DNA of 64,000 nucleotides from Streptomyces sp. TLI_235. Lineage in GTDB: Bacteria > Actinomycetota > Actinomycetes > Streptomycetales > Streptomycetaceae. The translations under genes were made by a program, and so were the position numbers. The DNA lies in assembly GCA_002300355.1 (NCBI GenBank), contig NSGV01000001.1, positions 5,208,001-5,272,000 on the forward strand, written 5' to 3'. Shown in pieces: positions 15,321 through 24,279 of the stretch; position 1 is the stretch's first letter; each line of letters starts with the position of its first letter. Under the pieces are notes generated by a model. The model made no database searches. It was given only the letters and a program-made list of their open reading frames with translations, and was not told where the DNA came from.

Positions 15321-17051
15321 GTGATCCACCGCTTCGACGTCGACGGCGTACCGGCCCTGCACGCACCGCGACCCGGCCGCACGGCCGCCGGCCTGGTGTT
15401 CCGGGTCGGCCGCGCCGACGAGACCCTCGCCCGCGCCGGCATCACCCACCTCGTCGAACACCTCGCCCTGCACCGCAGCGGCGTCCAGGTGCACCGCTTC
15501 AACGGCGCCACCGGACAACTGCACACCCACTTCCTGCTGGAGGGCGACGACCAGGAGATCCGCGCCTTCCTGCAGAGCGTCTGCGAGTCGCTGACCGCCC
15601 TGCCGATGGACCGGCTGGAGACCGAGAAGGCGATCCTGCGCACCGAGGAGGCCGGGCGCGGCACCGGCGCCGCCGAGGCGACCGGCCTGTGGCGGTACGG
15701 CGCCCAGGGCCACGGCCTGGTCAGCTACCCCGAGTGGGGCGTGCCCGGCCTCGACCCGCAGACCGTCCAGCAGTGGGCCGACACCTGGTTCACCCGCGAG
15801 AACGCCGCCCTCTGGATCGCCGGCGAACGGGTGCCGGACGGCCTGCGGCTGCCGCTGCGCCCCGGGCGCCGGATGCCCGCGCCGCAGCCGACCTCCGCCC
15901 TGCCCGACACTCCCGCGTACTTCGCCGCCGGGCAGGGACAGATCCTCTTCGACACCGTGCTGCCCCGCACCGCCGCCGTCGACCTCTACACCGCCTGCCT
16001 GGACCGCGAGTTGTTCCAGGACCTCCGACAGGACGGCGGCCTCTCCTACACCGCCGGCGCCGACCACGGACACCGCGGCGACGGCGTCCTCACCGTCACC
16101 GCGCTCGCCGACGCCCTGCCCGAACAGCAGGACGCCGTGCTCGGCGGCTTCGTCGACGTCCTCGCGCGGCTCGCCGTCGCGGGCGTCGCCCCGGACACCC
16201 TCGACGCTCTGCGACGCCGCGCCGACTCCGCCCTCGCCACCCCCGACACCGACCCGTCGCGCCTGCCCGGCTGCGCCGCCGACCTGCTGCTCGGCCTGCC
16301 GGTCCGCAGCCGGGACGAACTCCGCGCCGATCTCGCCGCCGTCACCGCCGAGGACGTCCGGACGGTCGCTCAGCAGGCTCTGGGCAACGGCCTGTTGCGC
16401 GTGCCGGCCGGGCACCGCGCGGACTGGGCCGGCTATGCGGCCGCACCGCTGCACTCCGCCGCAGCGGTCGAGGGCAAACGCCACCGCTCCCGCGAATCCG
16501 GCGGACCCGACCTGGTCGTCGGCGCGGGCGGTGTCAGCCTCGTCCACGAGGGACAGGCCGCCACCGTCCGGTACGACGCCTGCGCCGCCCACCTCGCCTG
16601 GCCGGACGGCGGACGGCGGCTCATCGGGACCGACGGCATCTGCGTCGAGATCGAACCGGCCTGCTTCGCCGTCGACGCGCACACCCTCGCCACGATCGAC
16701 GCCGCGGTGCCGCAGCAGACGTACGTCCGGATGCCTCCGCGTTCGACGCCCGCCCGCACCGCCGGTCGCGCGGGCTCGTGGGGCTCGGTCGGTTCGGCGG
16801 GGTTGGCGGGCTCGGCGCGGTCCCGGACCGCGGGGCCCGCCGTCCGCTCGTCCCCGGTGCAGCTCGTCGTCAACATGGTGCTCACGCTCGTCGCCGGAGT
16901 CTTCCTGCTGTTCGCACTCGGCGGGGCGCTCGGCGCCGACGACGAGTCGCGCGGCGACCCGGTCTACTGGGCTGTGATCGTCGTCGCGGCCGGAATCGCC
17001 GCGGCGCTGCTGCGCAGTGTGTGGCGGCGCAGTCGAGCGCGCGGGCGCTGA
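15321..17051 (+). CDS. M16-like peptidase fused to PH-like and two-helix membrane tail
   Basis: 576 residues, GTG start. The N-terminal M16 half has THLVEHLALH (HxxEH inverted zinc motif, near residue 43), with the expected acidic third ligand in METEKAILRTEE-like sequence near 95 (ETEKAILRTEEAG). A second M16 half runs to about 370 (RELFQDLRQDGGLSYTAGA). About 390-475 is beta-rich (LVVGAGGVSLVHEGQAATVRY, WPDGGRRLIGTDGI) and PH-like. Then a Ser/Gly linker and two transmembrane helices near 513-535 and 548-566. M16 peptidases degrade short peptides or cleave signal peptides; cytoplasmic orientation is inferred. Confidence 0.82.
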   Translation: MIHRFDVDGVPALHAPRPGRTAAGLVFRVGRADETLARAGITHLVEHLALHRSGVQVHRFNGATGQLHTHFLLEGDDQEIRAFLQSVCESLTALPMDRLETEKAILRTEEAGRGTGAAEATGLWRYGAQGHGLVSYPEWGVPGLDPQTVQQWADTWFTRENAALWIAGERVPDGLRLPLRPGRRMPAPQPTSALPDTPAYFAAGQGQILFDTVLPRTAAVDLYTACLDRELFQDLRQDGGLSYTAGADHGHRGDGVLTVTALADALPEQQDAVLGGFVDVLARLAVAGVAPDTLDALRRRADSALATPDTDPSRLPGCAADLLLGLPVRSRDELRADLAAVTAEDVRTVAQQALGNGLLRVPAGHRADWAGYAAAPLHSAAAVEGKRHRSRESGGPDLVVGAGGVSLVHEGQAATVRYDACAAHLAWPDGGRRLIGTDGICVEIEPACFAVDAHTLATIDAAVPQQTYVRMPPRSTPARTAGRAGSWGSVGSAGLAGSARSRTAGPAVRSSPVQLVVNMVLTLVAGVFLLFALGGALGADDESRGDPVYWAVIVVAAGIAAALLRSVWRRSRARGR

Positions 17052-17250
17052 GACTCCCCGGGTGCGCGGTGGAGCGTCTCCTGGGTCAGGCCGTGATCGG
17101 CCCCGATGCGGGGTCGGCCGTGTCGGCAGGCCCACCGTCGGGGTCGGCCCGGCCGCCCGGCGGTGGGCACCGAAACGGATTAGGGGAGCACCCCGGTGAC
17201 CGTGTAAAGTGGTGCGTGTCGCCGGGGGAGACCACCGGGGGCCACAGCAA

Positions 17251-17323
<73 letters not shown>

Positions 17324-17331
17324 CAGAAAGT

Positions 17332-17362
17332 GAAGGGCCGTTCCCTCCGGGAGCGGCCCTTC
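17332..17362 (+). terminator. Hairpin terminator after tRNA-Ala copy 3
   Basis: GAAGGGCCG (17332-17340) pairs with CGGCCCTTC (17354-17362), with a small inner CTCC/GGAG stem. It follows the tRNA by eight bases. Confidence 0.75.
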
Positions 17363-17426
17363 GGCGTTCCCCGGCCCATGCGACCGACTTCACCCGCGGA
17401 CCCTCCCGGCCCGCTACGGTCGAGAC

Positions 17427-18743
17427 ATGGCCGACCTGGTGCGCAAGCGGAACGAAGAGCTCGCCCGGATACTCCACCAGCTCGGGTGGAGCCCCGAGCG
17501 GCTCGCCCGCGAGGTGAACGCCGCCCTGCCCGCCGGCCTGGCCATCAGCGCCACCGCTCCCTACAAGTGGCGCGACCGCGGCATGGTGCCCCGCGCCCCG
17601 CACGACCAGATCGTCTGCGAGGTGCTCGGCCGCGCCGTCGGCATCGCCGTCACCTACGAACAGCTCTGGGGCCGCATGGGCAGCGGCCGCGGCGCCAAGA
17701 TCCTCTCGCCGCGGCTGCTCACCGACCCGTGGACGGCCGACACCGCGCAGACCGCGCTCCGCGAGGCCGGCACCGACGCCGCCCCCGTCCGACTGACCGA
17801 CCTCTTCCGCGGCGACGAACTCGAACAGGCCGCCCGGCACTGGGCCTCCCCACCGCCCGAGGTCACCGGCGGCGCCGGCGCCCTGCGCATCGCCCCCGAA
17901 CAGCTCGCCGACCTCAGGCTCTCCTACGAGAGCAAACGCCGCCTGGAACGCGCCTATGGCGGAGGCCTCATCCTCGACCTTGCCAAGGCCGAACTCGCCA
18001 TGGTGGGCAAGCTCCTGGAACTCGGCGCCTACGACGAGAAACTCGGCCGCGAACTCTACGGCGCGGCCGGCCGGATCGCCCGGCTGGTCGGCTGGGCCAA
18101 CTACGACATGGGCAACGACGCCGCGGCCCAGCGCGCCTTCGTCGCCGCACTGCGCGCCGCACACGTCTCCGGCGACCCGCGACTCGGCGTCGGCGTGGTC
18201 GGCTGCCTCGCCGTCCAGGCGACGTACAACTCCGGCGGGCGCGGGCTCGACGCGGTCGCCATGCTCTCCACCGCGCTGCGCGCCGCCGACGAAGTGCTGA
18301 CCCCCCGTGAACGGGCACTGCAACTGGGCCGGATCGCCCGCGCGCACGGCCGCAAGGGCGAGCAGATCAGCGCCGAGGCCGTGGCCGAGCGGGCCTTCCA
18401 AGCGCTCGCCGGCCAGGAGGAACACACGCAGGACCATGCCCAGGACCATGCCGACCTGGCCGGCATGGTGGGGGAGATGCACCTCTTCCTCGGCGACTTC
18501 GAGCGTGCCCGGGCGATGCTCGGCGAAGCGGTCGCCGCACTGCCGGCCGAGCGCGCCCGGACCAGGGCCCTGCTGATGGTCCGACTCGCCGAGGCGCATC
18601 GGCGCAGCGGAGAATTCGAGGAGGCCGCCAGGATCGCCGACGAGGCCAGGCAGCTCGCCGCCGGAATGCAGTCGGCGAGGGTCGCGCGGGCGTTGCGCGC
18701 CTTCGACACGGCCGTTCGTGAGGAGGTCCCGCTCGCGGGCTGA
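17427..18743 (+). CDS. TPR-containing regulatory protein with N-terminal HTH
   Basis: 438 residues. An N-terminal helix-turn-helix-like segment (residues 1-75: LARILHQLGWSPERLAREVN ... PYKWRDRGMVPR) resembles the atypical XRE heads of Streptomyces TPR regulators. The remaining 300 residues are helical repeats (LELGAYDEKLGRELYGAAGR, YDMGNDAAAQRAFVAALRAA, FLGDFERARAMLGEAVAALP, HRRSGEFEEAARIADEARQL). The family often binds peptides or signals and controls development or secondary metabolism. No obvious regulated neighbour; leuS follows after a leader. Confidence 0.8.
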   Translation: MADLVRKRNEELARILHQLGWSPERLAREVNAALPAGLAISATAPYKWRDRGMVPRAPHDQIVCEVLGRAVGIAVTYEQLWGRMGSGRGAKILSPRLLTDPWTADTAQTALREAGTDAAPVRLTDLFRGDELEQAARHWASPPPEVTGGAGALRIAPEQLADLRLSYESKRRLERAYGGGLILDLAKAELAMVGKLLELGAYDEKLGRELYGAAGRIARLVGWANYDMGNDAAAQRAFVAALRAAHVSGDPRLGVGVVGCLAVQATYNSGGRGLDAVAMLSTALRAADEVLTPRERALQLGRIARAHGRKGEQISAEAVAERAFQALAGQEEHTQDHAQDHADLAGMVGEMHLFLGDFERARAMLGEAVAALPAERARTRALLMVRLAEAHRRSGEFEEAARIADEARQLAAGMQSARVARALRAFDTAVREEVPLAG

Positions 18744-18838
18744 TGGGGTGGACGAGTCGTACCGGTGGGGGCTGTCCCGGTCGGCTGGGCAGGTCGTCCC
18801 AGTGGTTCCGGCGGGCCGACCGGGCGGGGTGCCCTCGG

Positions 18839-18910
18839 TGGATGCACGGGTGCCTCTGCGAATGCGCGGATGGAATGTGCGGGTGGGATGCGTGGTGGGA
18901 TGCGTGGGTG
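18839..18910 (+). repeat. Degenerate GGATGCGTGG tandem repeats upstream of leuS leader
   Basis: GGTGGGATGCGTGG occurs at 18882-18895 and again at 18894-18907 (12-bp period), with weaker copies before it. It lies between the TPR gene and the leuS promoter. No coding potential is evident. Confidence 0.6.
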
Positions 18911-18954
18911 GAACGCGCGGTGGGGGCAACGGGCTGTTGCGGTACCCTGACCCC

Positions 18955-18993
18955 ATGCGAACCGTGCGCCTGCTCCTTAGCCGGCCGCGCTGA
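18955..18993 (+). CDS. Leucine leader peptide of leuS
   Basis: A 12-residue reading frame MRTVRLLLSRPR with three consecutive leucine codons CTG CTC CTT; CTT is rare in this genome. TACCCT at 18943-18948 sits seven bases upstream of the ATG with no ribosome binding site, so translation is probably leaderless. A strong terminator hairpin with T6 follows at 19028 and leuS begins at 19123. This is the layout of a ribosome-mediated transcription attenuator sensing charged tRNA-Leu. I infer the mechanism from layout; antiterminator pairing was not folded. Confidence 0.75.
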   Translation: MRTVRLLLSRPR

Positions 18994-19027
18994 CCAGGAC
19001 CGGCGAAGTGCCGGAGTCGGCGTGGCG

Positions 19028-19050
19028 ACCCCTCCTGCGAGGGGTTTTTT
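19028..19050 (+). terminator. Attenuator terminator before leuS
   Basis: CCCCTC (19029-19034) pairs with GAGGGG (19039-19044) around a CTGC loop, extended by an A-T pair, followed by six T residues. A U-run terminator is unusual in this GC-rich DNA. It lies 35 bp after the leader-peptide stop and about 73 bp before leuS, as in an amino-acid attenuator. Confidence 0.85.
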
Positions 19051-19122
19051 GCTTTCCGAGCATGTGCTGTTCCGAGTGTGTGCCGCTGGTTCGCCACTGA
19101 TGACGACGGAGCCCGAAGGACC

Positions 19123-22008
19123 ATGAGCGAGACGACGACCCCTGCTTCCGGCGCGGCCGAGGCCGCTTCCGAGCCCTTCCGCTACGGTGCCGCGCTGGCG
19201 GCCGAGATCGAGTCCCGCTGGCAGGACCTGTGGGAGAAGGAGGGGACGTTCAACGCCCCCAACCCGGTCGGCCCGCTGGCCGAGGGCACGGACGGCGGCG
19301 TCGCCGCGAAGCCCCACAGCTTCATCATGGACATGTTCCCGTACCCGTCCGGTGCCGGTCTGCACGTCGGCCACCCGCTGGGGTACATCGCCACCGACGT
19401 CTACGCCCGCTACCAGCGGATGACCGGCCACAACGTGCTGCACACGCTGGGCTACGACGCCTTCGGCCTGCCCGCCGAGCAGCACGCCGTCGCCACCGGC
19501 CAGCACCCCCGGATCACCACCGAGGCGGCCATCGGCAACATGCGCCGCCAGCTGCGCCGGCTGGGCCTGGGCCACGACTCGCGGCGTTCCATCGCCACGA
19601 TCGACCCGGACTACTACCGCTGGACGCAGTGGATCTTCCTGCAGATCTTCAACTCCTGGTACGACGAGGCGGCCGGCAAGGCCCGCCCGATCGCCGAGCT
19701 GATCGCGCAGTTCGAGTCCGGCGAGCGCGAGGTGCCGGGCGGCCGTGCCTGGTCCGCGCTGTCGTCCGTCGAGCGCGACGAGGTGCTGGGCGAGTACCGG
19801 CTGGCCTACGCCAAGGAGGTGCCGGTCAACTGGTGCCCGGGCCTGGGCACCGTGCTGGCCAACGAGGAGGTCACCTCGGACGGCCGCTCCGAGCGCGGCA
19901 ACTTCCCGGTGTTCAAGTCGAAGCTGCGCCAGTGGATGATGCGGATCACCGCGTACTCCGACCGCCTGATCGCCGACCTGGACGTGCTGGACTGGCCCGA
20001 GGCGATCAAGCTGCAGCAGCGCAACTGGATCGGCCGCTCCGAGGGCGCCCGGGTCGACTTCGCCGTCCCCAGTGGCGAGGCCATCACCGTCTTCACCACC
20101 CGCCCGGACACCCTGTTCGGTGCCACCTACATGGTGCTGGCGCCCGAGCACGCCCTGGTCGACTCGATCGTCCCGGCCGCCTGGCCCGAGGGCGTGCCCG
20201 CGGACTGGACCGGTGGCGCCGCCACCCCCGCCGAGGCCGTCGCGGCCTACCGGGCCGAGGCCGCCGCCAAGTCGGACGTCGAGCGCCAGGTCGACGCCAA
20301 GATCAAGACCGGTGTGTTCACCGGCGCCTACGCGACCAACCCGGTCAGCGGCGAGCAGGTCCCGGTCTTCATCGCCGACTACGTGCTGATGGGCTACGGC
20401 ACCGGCGCGATCATGGCCGTCCCGGCCCACGACCACCGCGACTTCGCCTTCGCCCGCGCCTTCGGCCTGCCGATGCGCTGCGTCGTCCAGCCGACCGACG
20501 GCCGCGGCGAGGACCCGCACACCTGGGACGACGCCTTCGACACCTACGACTCGGTGATCGTCAACTCGGCCCACGACGACCTGTCGATGAACGGCCTCAG
20601 CGTCGTCGACGCCAAGGCCGCCGTCACCCGCTGGCTGGCCGGCCGCGGCATCGGCGAGGGCACCGTCAACTACCGCCTGCGCGACTGGCTGTTCAGCCGC
20701 CAGCGGTACTGGGGCGAGCCCTTCCCGATCGTCTACGACGAGGACGGCGCCATGCACGCGCTGCCCGAGTCGATGCTGCCGGTCGAGGTTCCCGAGGTCG
20801 AGGACTACTCGCCGCACACCTACGACCCGGACGACGCCGCCTCCACTCCGAAGACCCCGCTCTCCCGCAACGAGGACTGGGTCGAGGTCGAGCTGGACCT
20901 GGGCGACGGCCCGAAGAAGTACCGCCGCGAGACCAACACCATGCCCAACTGGGCCGGTTCCTGCTGGTACGAGCTGCGCTACATCGACCCGGCCAACCCC
21001 GACAAGGTCGTCGACCCGGCCAACGAGGCCTACTGGATGGGCCCGACGGCCGACAAGCCGGCCGGTGGCGTCGACCTGTACGTCGGCGGTGCCGAGCACG
21101 CGGTGCTGCACCTGCTGTACGCCCGCTTCTGGCACAAGGTGCTGTTCGACCTGGGCCACGTCACCTCCGTCGAGCCGTTCCACAAGCTGTTCAACCAGGG
21201 CATGATCACCGCCGACGTGTACCGCGACGCGCGGGGCTTCCCGGTGCCCGCCGCCGAGGTCGAGGAGCGCGACGGCGGCTACGTCTGGCAGGGCGAGCCG
21301 GTCAAGCGCGAGGCCGGCAAGATGGGCAAGTCCCTGAAGAACGCCGTCGCCCCCGACGAGATCGCCGACGAGTACGGCGCCGACACCCTGCGCCTGTACG
21401 AGATGTCGATGGGCCCGCTGGACGTCTCCCGCCCGTGGGACACCCGCGCCGTCGTCGGCTCGTACCGTTTCCTGCAGCGGCTGTGGCGCAACATCGTCTC
21501 CGAGAGCACCGGCGAGCTGGTCGTCACGGACGAGGAGCCGGACGAGGCCACCCTGCGCGCCCTGCACAAGGCGATCGACGGCATTCGCGCCGACATGGCC
21601 GGCCTGCGGTTCAACACGGCCGTGGCCAAGGCGATCGAGCTGAACAACTTCCTGGTCAAGCGGGGTTCCACGCCGCGCAGCGTGGCCGAGCAGATCGTCC
21701 TGATGGTCGCCCCGCTCGCCCCTCACATCGCCGAGGAGCTGTGGCAGCGCCTGGGCCACGGCGAGTCGCTGGCCTTCGCCGACTACCCGGTCGCGGACCC
21801 GGCCTACGTCGTCGACGAGACGGTCACCTGCGTCGTCCAGATCAAGGGCAAGGTCAAGGCCCGCCTGGAGGTCGCGCCGAGCATCTCCGACGCCGAGCTG
21901 GAGACGCTGGCGCTGGCCGATCCGGCCGTCGTGGCCGCCCTGGGCGACGCGCCGGTGCGCAAGGTCATCGCGCGTGCGCCGAAGCTGGTGAACATCGTCA
22001 CCGGCTGA
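19123..22008 (+). CDS. leuS: Leucyl-tRNA synthetase
   Basis: 961 residues, ATG 19123 after GAAGGA. Class I synthetase signatures: the HIGH variant HVGHPLGY near residue 82, a large editing (CP1) insertion (about 260-470, TTRPDTLFGATYMVLAPEH, GTGAIMAVPAHDHRDF), and the KMSKS variant KMGKSLKN near 733, then an anticodon-binding helical domain. Bacterial type. Charges tRNA-Leu; expression is probably governed by the Leu leader/terminator upstream. Confidence 0.98.
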   Translation: MSETTTPASGAAEAASEPFRYGAALAAEIESRWQDLWEKEGTFNAPNPVGPLAEGTDGGVAAKPHSFIMDMFPYPSGAGLHVGHPLGYIATDVYARYQRMTGHNVLHTLGYDAFGLPAEQHAVATGQHPRITTEAAIGNMRRQLRRLGLGHDSRRSIATIDPDYYRWTQWIFLQIFNSWYDEAAGKARPIAELIAQFESGEREVPGGRAWSALSSVERDEVLGEYRLAYAKEVPVNWCPGLGTVLANEEVTSDGRSERGNFPVFKSKLRQWMMRITAYSDRLIADLDVLDWPEAIKLQQRNWIGRSEGARVDFAVPSGEAITVFTTRPDTLFGATYMVLAPEHALVDSIVPAAWPEGVPADWTGGAATPAEAVAAYRAEAAAKSDVERQVDAKIKTGVFTGAYATNPVSGEQVPVFIADYVLMGYGTGAIMAVPAHDHRDFAFARAFGLPMRCVVQPTDGRGEDPHTWDDAFDTYDSVIVNSAHDDLSMNGLSVVDAKAAVTRWLAGRGIGEGTVNYRLRDWLFSRQRYWGEPFPIVYDEDGAMHALPESMLPVEVPEVEDYSPHTYDPDDAASTPKTPLSRNEDWVEVELDLGDGPKKYRRETNTMPNWAGSCWYELRYIDPANPDKVVDPANEAYWMGPTADKPAGGVDLYVGGAEHAVLHLLYARFWHKVLFDLGHVTSVEPFHKLFNQGMITADVYRDARGFPVPAAEVEERDGGYVWQGEPVKREAGKMGKSLKNAVAPDEIADEYGADTLRLYEMSMGPLDVSRPWDTRAVVGSYRFLQRLWRNIVSESTGELVVTDEEPDEATLRALHKAIDGIRADMAGLRFNTAVAKAIELNNFLVKRGSTPRSVAEQIVLMVAPLAPHIAEELWQRLGHGESLAFADYPVADPAYVVDETVTCVVQIKGKVKARLEVAPSISDAELETLALADPAVVAALGDAPVRKVIARAPKLVNIVTG

Positions 22009-22023
22009 CGTCTGCCGCTGCTT

Positions 22024-22067
22024 CCCGGGCCGGGCTCCCCACGAGGGGCGCCCGGCCCGGGCGTTTT
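22024..22067 (+). terminator. Hairpin terminator after leuS
   Basis: CCCGGGCCGGGC (22024-22035) pairs with GCCCGGCCCGGG (22050-22061), with an inner CCCC/GGGG pair, followed by CGTTTT. Probably ends leuS and may also separate it from the convergent WYL gene. Confidence 0.85.
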
Positions 22068-22121
22068 CGGCGTCGGCGCGGTGCCAAGCCGGCGGCGGGC
22101 TCGCCGACGGTACGGAGGGGG

Positions 22122-23108
22122 CTACGGCGCTTCGGTTGCCCGTGGTTGGCCGACCGGAGAGGCGGCGCAGCGCAGACGGTCGGCGAGGGCGGCTACATGC
22201 GCCACCAGCTCGGGCGGCTCGTGCACCGTGAACGGGAACCCCAGCATGGCCAGGTGAAGAGCCAGGCCGTCCAGCGAGTTGGAGCCCGTGCGCAGGGTGC
22301 ACGTCTGTTCGTCGAGCGGCTCGACCACCGCCGAGGTCGGTGTGGTCTTCCGGACGACCTCCTCGGCCGACGCCCGGACGGTGCAGCGGGCCTGGTAGCG
22401 GTACTGGCCGACGGAGATCTCCCAGGAGGCCCAGCCGCGGACGTCCTGCTCCGGGGGCTCCCGGGGAACGAACCGTGGCCCGTGCGGCGGGCGCAGCGTG
22501 ATCCGGTCGACGCGGAAGTTCCGCCAGTCCGCCCGGGCGGTGTCCCAGGCCACCAGGTACCAGCGGGTGCCGGTGTGCACCAGCCGGTGCGGTTCGGCGT
22601 CCCGGCGGCTCTCGTCGCCCGCGTGTGTCCGGTAGTCGAAGCGCAGTCGCTCGTGTGCCCGACACGCGGCGGCGATCGCGGTGAGCACGTCGGCCTGTAC
22701 CTGCGGCCCGTGACCCGGCAGCGCCACCGTCGAGGCGGCCAGCGCATCCACTCGGTGTCGCAGCCTCGACGGCATGACCTGAAGCAGCTTGGCCAGCGCC
22801 CGCACGGAGGACTCCTCGATGCCGGACACCGTGCCACCTGCCGCGGTCCGCAGCCCCACGGCCACCGCGACGGCCTCCTCGTCGTCCAGCAGCAGCGGTG
22901 GCATCTCCGCCCCCGCGCCGAGCCGGTAGCCGCCCGCCGTGCCCGGTGTCGAGTTCACCGGGTAGCCGAGACCGCGCAGCTTGTCCACGTCCCGCCGCAC
23001 CGTGCGCACATCCACATCCAGGCGGTCGGCGAGGTCCGCCCCCGACCAGTCGCGGCGGACCTGGAGCAGGGACAGCAGACGCAGCAGGCGGGCCGAGGTC
23101 TCCAGCAT
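22122..23108 (-). CDS. HTH-WYL transcriptional regulator
   Basis: 328 residues from ATG 23108 (MLETSARLLRLLSLL). HTH_11 head (about 1-60: WSGADLADRLDVDVRTVRRDVDKLRGLGYPV), a linker, then a WYL domain (about 140-230, with RLRFDYRT and HRLVHTGTRWYLVAWDTARADWRNFRVDRI, containing the WYL-type RWYLVAWD) and a C-terminal extension. WYL proteins sense nucleic-acid or metabolite ligands. No clear target; leuS and the next gene are oriented away or convergent. Confidence 0.92.
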   Translation of the reverse strand: MLETSARLLRLLSLLQVRRDWSGADLADRLDVDVRTVRRDVDKLRGLGYPVNSTPGTAGGYRLGAGAEMPPLLLDDEEAVAVAVGLRTAAGGTVSGIEESSVRALAKLLQVMPSRLRHRVDALAASTVALPGHGPQVQADVLTAIAAACRAHERLRFDYRTHAGDESRRDAEPHRLVHTGTRWYLVAWDTARADWRNFRVDRITLRPPHGPRFVPREPPEQDVRGWASWEISVGQYRYQARCTVRASAEEVVRKTTPTSAVVEPLDEQTCTLRTGSNSLDGLALHLAMLGFPFTVHEPPELVAHVAALADRLRCAASPVGQPRATEAP

Positions 23109-23344
23109 GCGGCCATCCTGGCAGCAGATGCGGACACCTGCCGTCCTCGATGGCGAGTCCGCCACCGGGAACAGCCCCGGAAGACCCCGGACCCGGCCCC
23201 TGAGCTCTCCCTGATCTCTGCGGCCGGTACCGCCTCCCGGCTCGGACGAGAGCCCCGCGGACGCTACCGTGGAGATGCCGGGGCGGCCACGCGGGCCGCG
23301 TCCGGCGAGCGGGGTCGGTGGGCTCCGCGGAAGGTGGGGTAGGG

Positions 23345-24157
23345 ATGGACGCGATCGGCGTGGTGATCGCCCTGGTGATGCTCTTCCTGGTGACCGCCGG
23401 CGTCATGGCCGTCGTCGGCACGGTCAAGGCCGCCAAGGCCGTCGCCGCCAAGGTGGAACGGCACGAGGCCCACGCGCGGCGCACGGTCGAGAACGCGGCG
23501 CTGCGCGCCAAGACCTTCACCAAGCCCGGCGCCCAGGGCCAACTCGCGGCCGTCCGCCTGTCGCTGCGCACCTCCCTCGACGCCACTCGGCAGGTGCTGG
23601 AGTCCGGCCTGACCGAGGACAGCCAGCTCGCCGAGTCGCTGCAACTGCTGGCCCGGCTCGACGCGCACGCCGCCGAACTCGACCGCGAGATGCGCATCCT
23701 CGAACGCGAGCCCGACAGCGTCCGGCTGGCCGCGAAACTGCCCGAGCTCCGTGAGCGGGCCGGCCGGATCACCCACTCCGCGGAGACCATGCGCTGGGCC
23801 GCCCAGGACCGCATGCGCCGCTTCGCCGACGACGACCTGGCGCGGCTCAGCCGTGAGTGCGAGAACGAGGCCGGGGCACTGCGGCACTGGGACCTGGTGA
23901 CCGGTGCCGACGGTGCGAGCGACGGCGGCCCCGGTGCCGCCGCAGGTACTGCCGCGGCCGGCCCCCGTGCCAACGGTGCCCCTTCGGACAGCCGCTCCGC
24001 AGCTACCGCGGGAGCCGCCGCGGCCCGCGCGGAGGAGGAGCAGCGCAAGGGCATCGCCAGTGGCAATCGGCTACGCGCCGAGGACGTGCTCGGTCTCGGC
24101 GAGCCCCTCAATCGGCTCGCCGACCGGCTGCACAAGCCGAACACCGGTGGAGCGTAG
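23345..24157 (+). CDS. N-terminally anchored coiled-coil protein
   Basis: 270 residues from ATG 23345 with GGGGTAGGG just upstream. The first 26 residues are one transmembrane helix (VVIALVMLFLVTAGVMAVVGT). From 30 to 185 it is a long charged coiled coil (AKVERHEAHARRTVENAALR, LAESLQLLARLDAHAAELDREM), followed by an Ala/Gly-rich region and a conserved end (NRLRAEDVLGLGEPLNRLADRLHK). Function unknown. Confidence 0.78.
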   Translation: MDAIGVVIALVMLFLVTAGVMAVVGTVKAAKAVAAKVERHEAHARRTVENAALRAKTFTKPGAQGQLAAVRLSLRTSLDATRQVLESGLTEDSQLAESLQLLARLDAHAAELDREMRILEREPDSVRLAAKLPELRERAGRITHSAETMRWAAQDRMRRFADDDLARLSRECENEAGALRHWDLVTGADGASDGGPGAAAGTAAAGPRANGAPSDSRSAATAGAAAARAEEEQRKGIASGNRLRAEDVLGLGEPLNRLADRLHKPNTGGA

Positions 24158-24279
24158 GGATCCTGTCGGACCGAGCTGGTCGGCCTGCCGTATGCGGAGC
24201 CGGCCCGCGGCCGCTGTACGGGAGGGATCCGAGTGGCCGGCGCTGTCATCTGCGCCGGTCGCGGAGTAACCTCCGGCTC

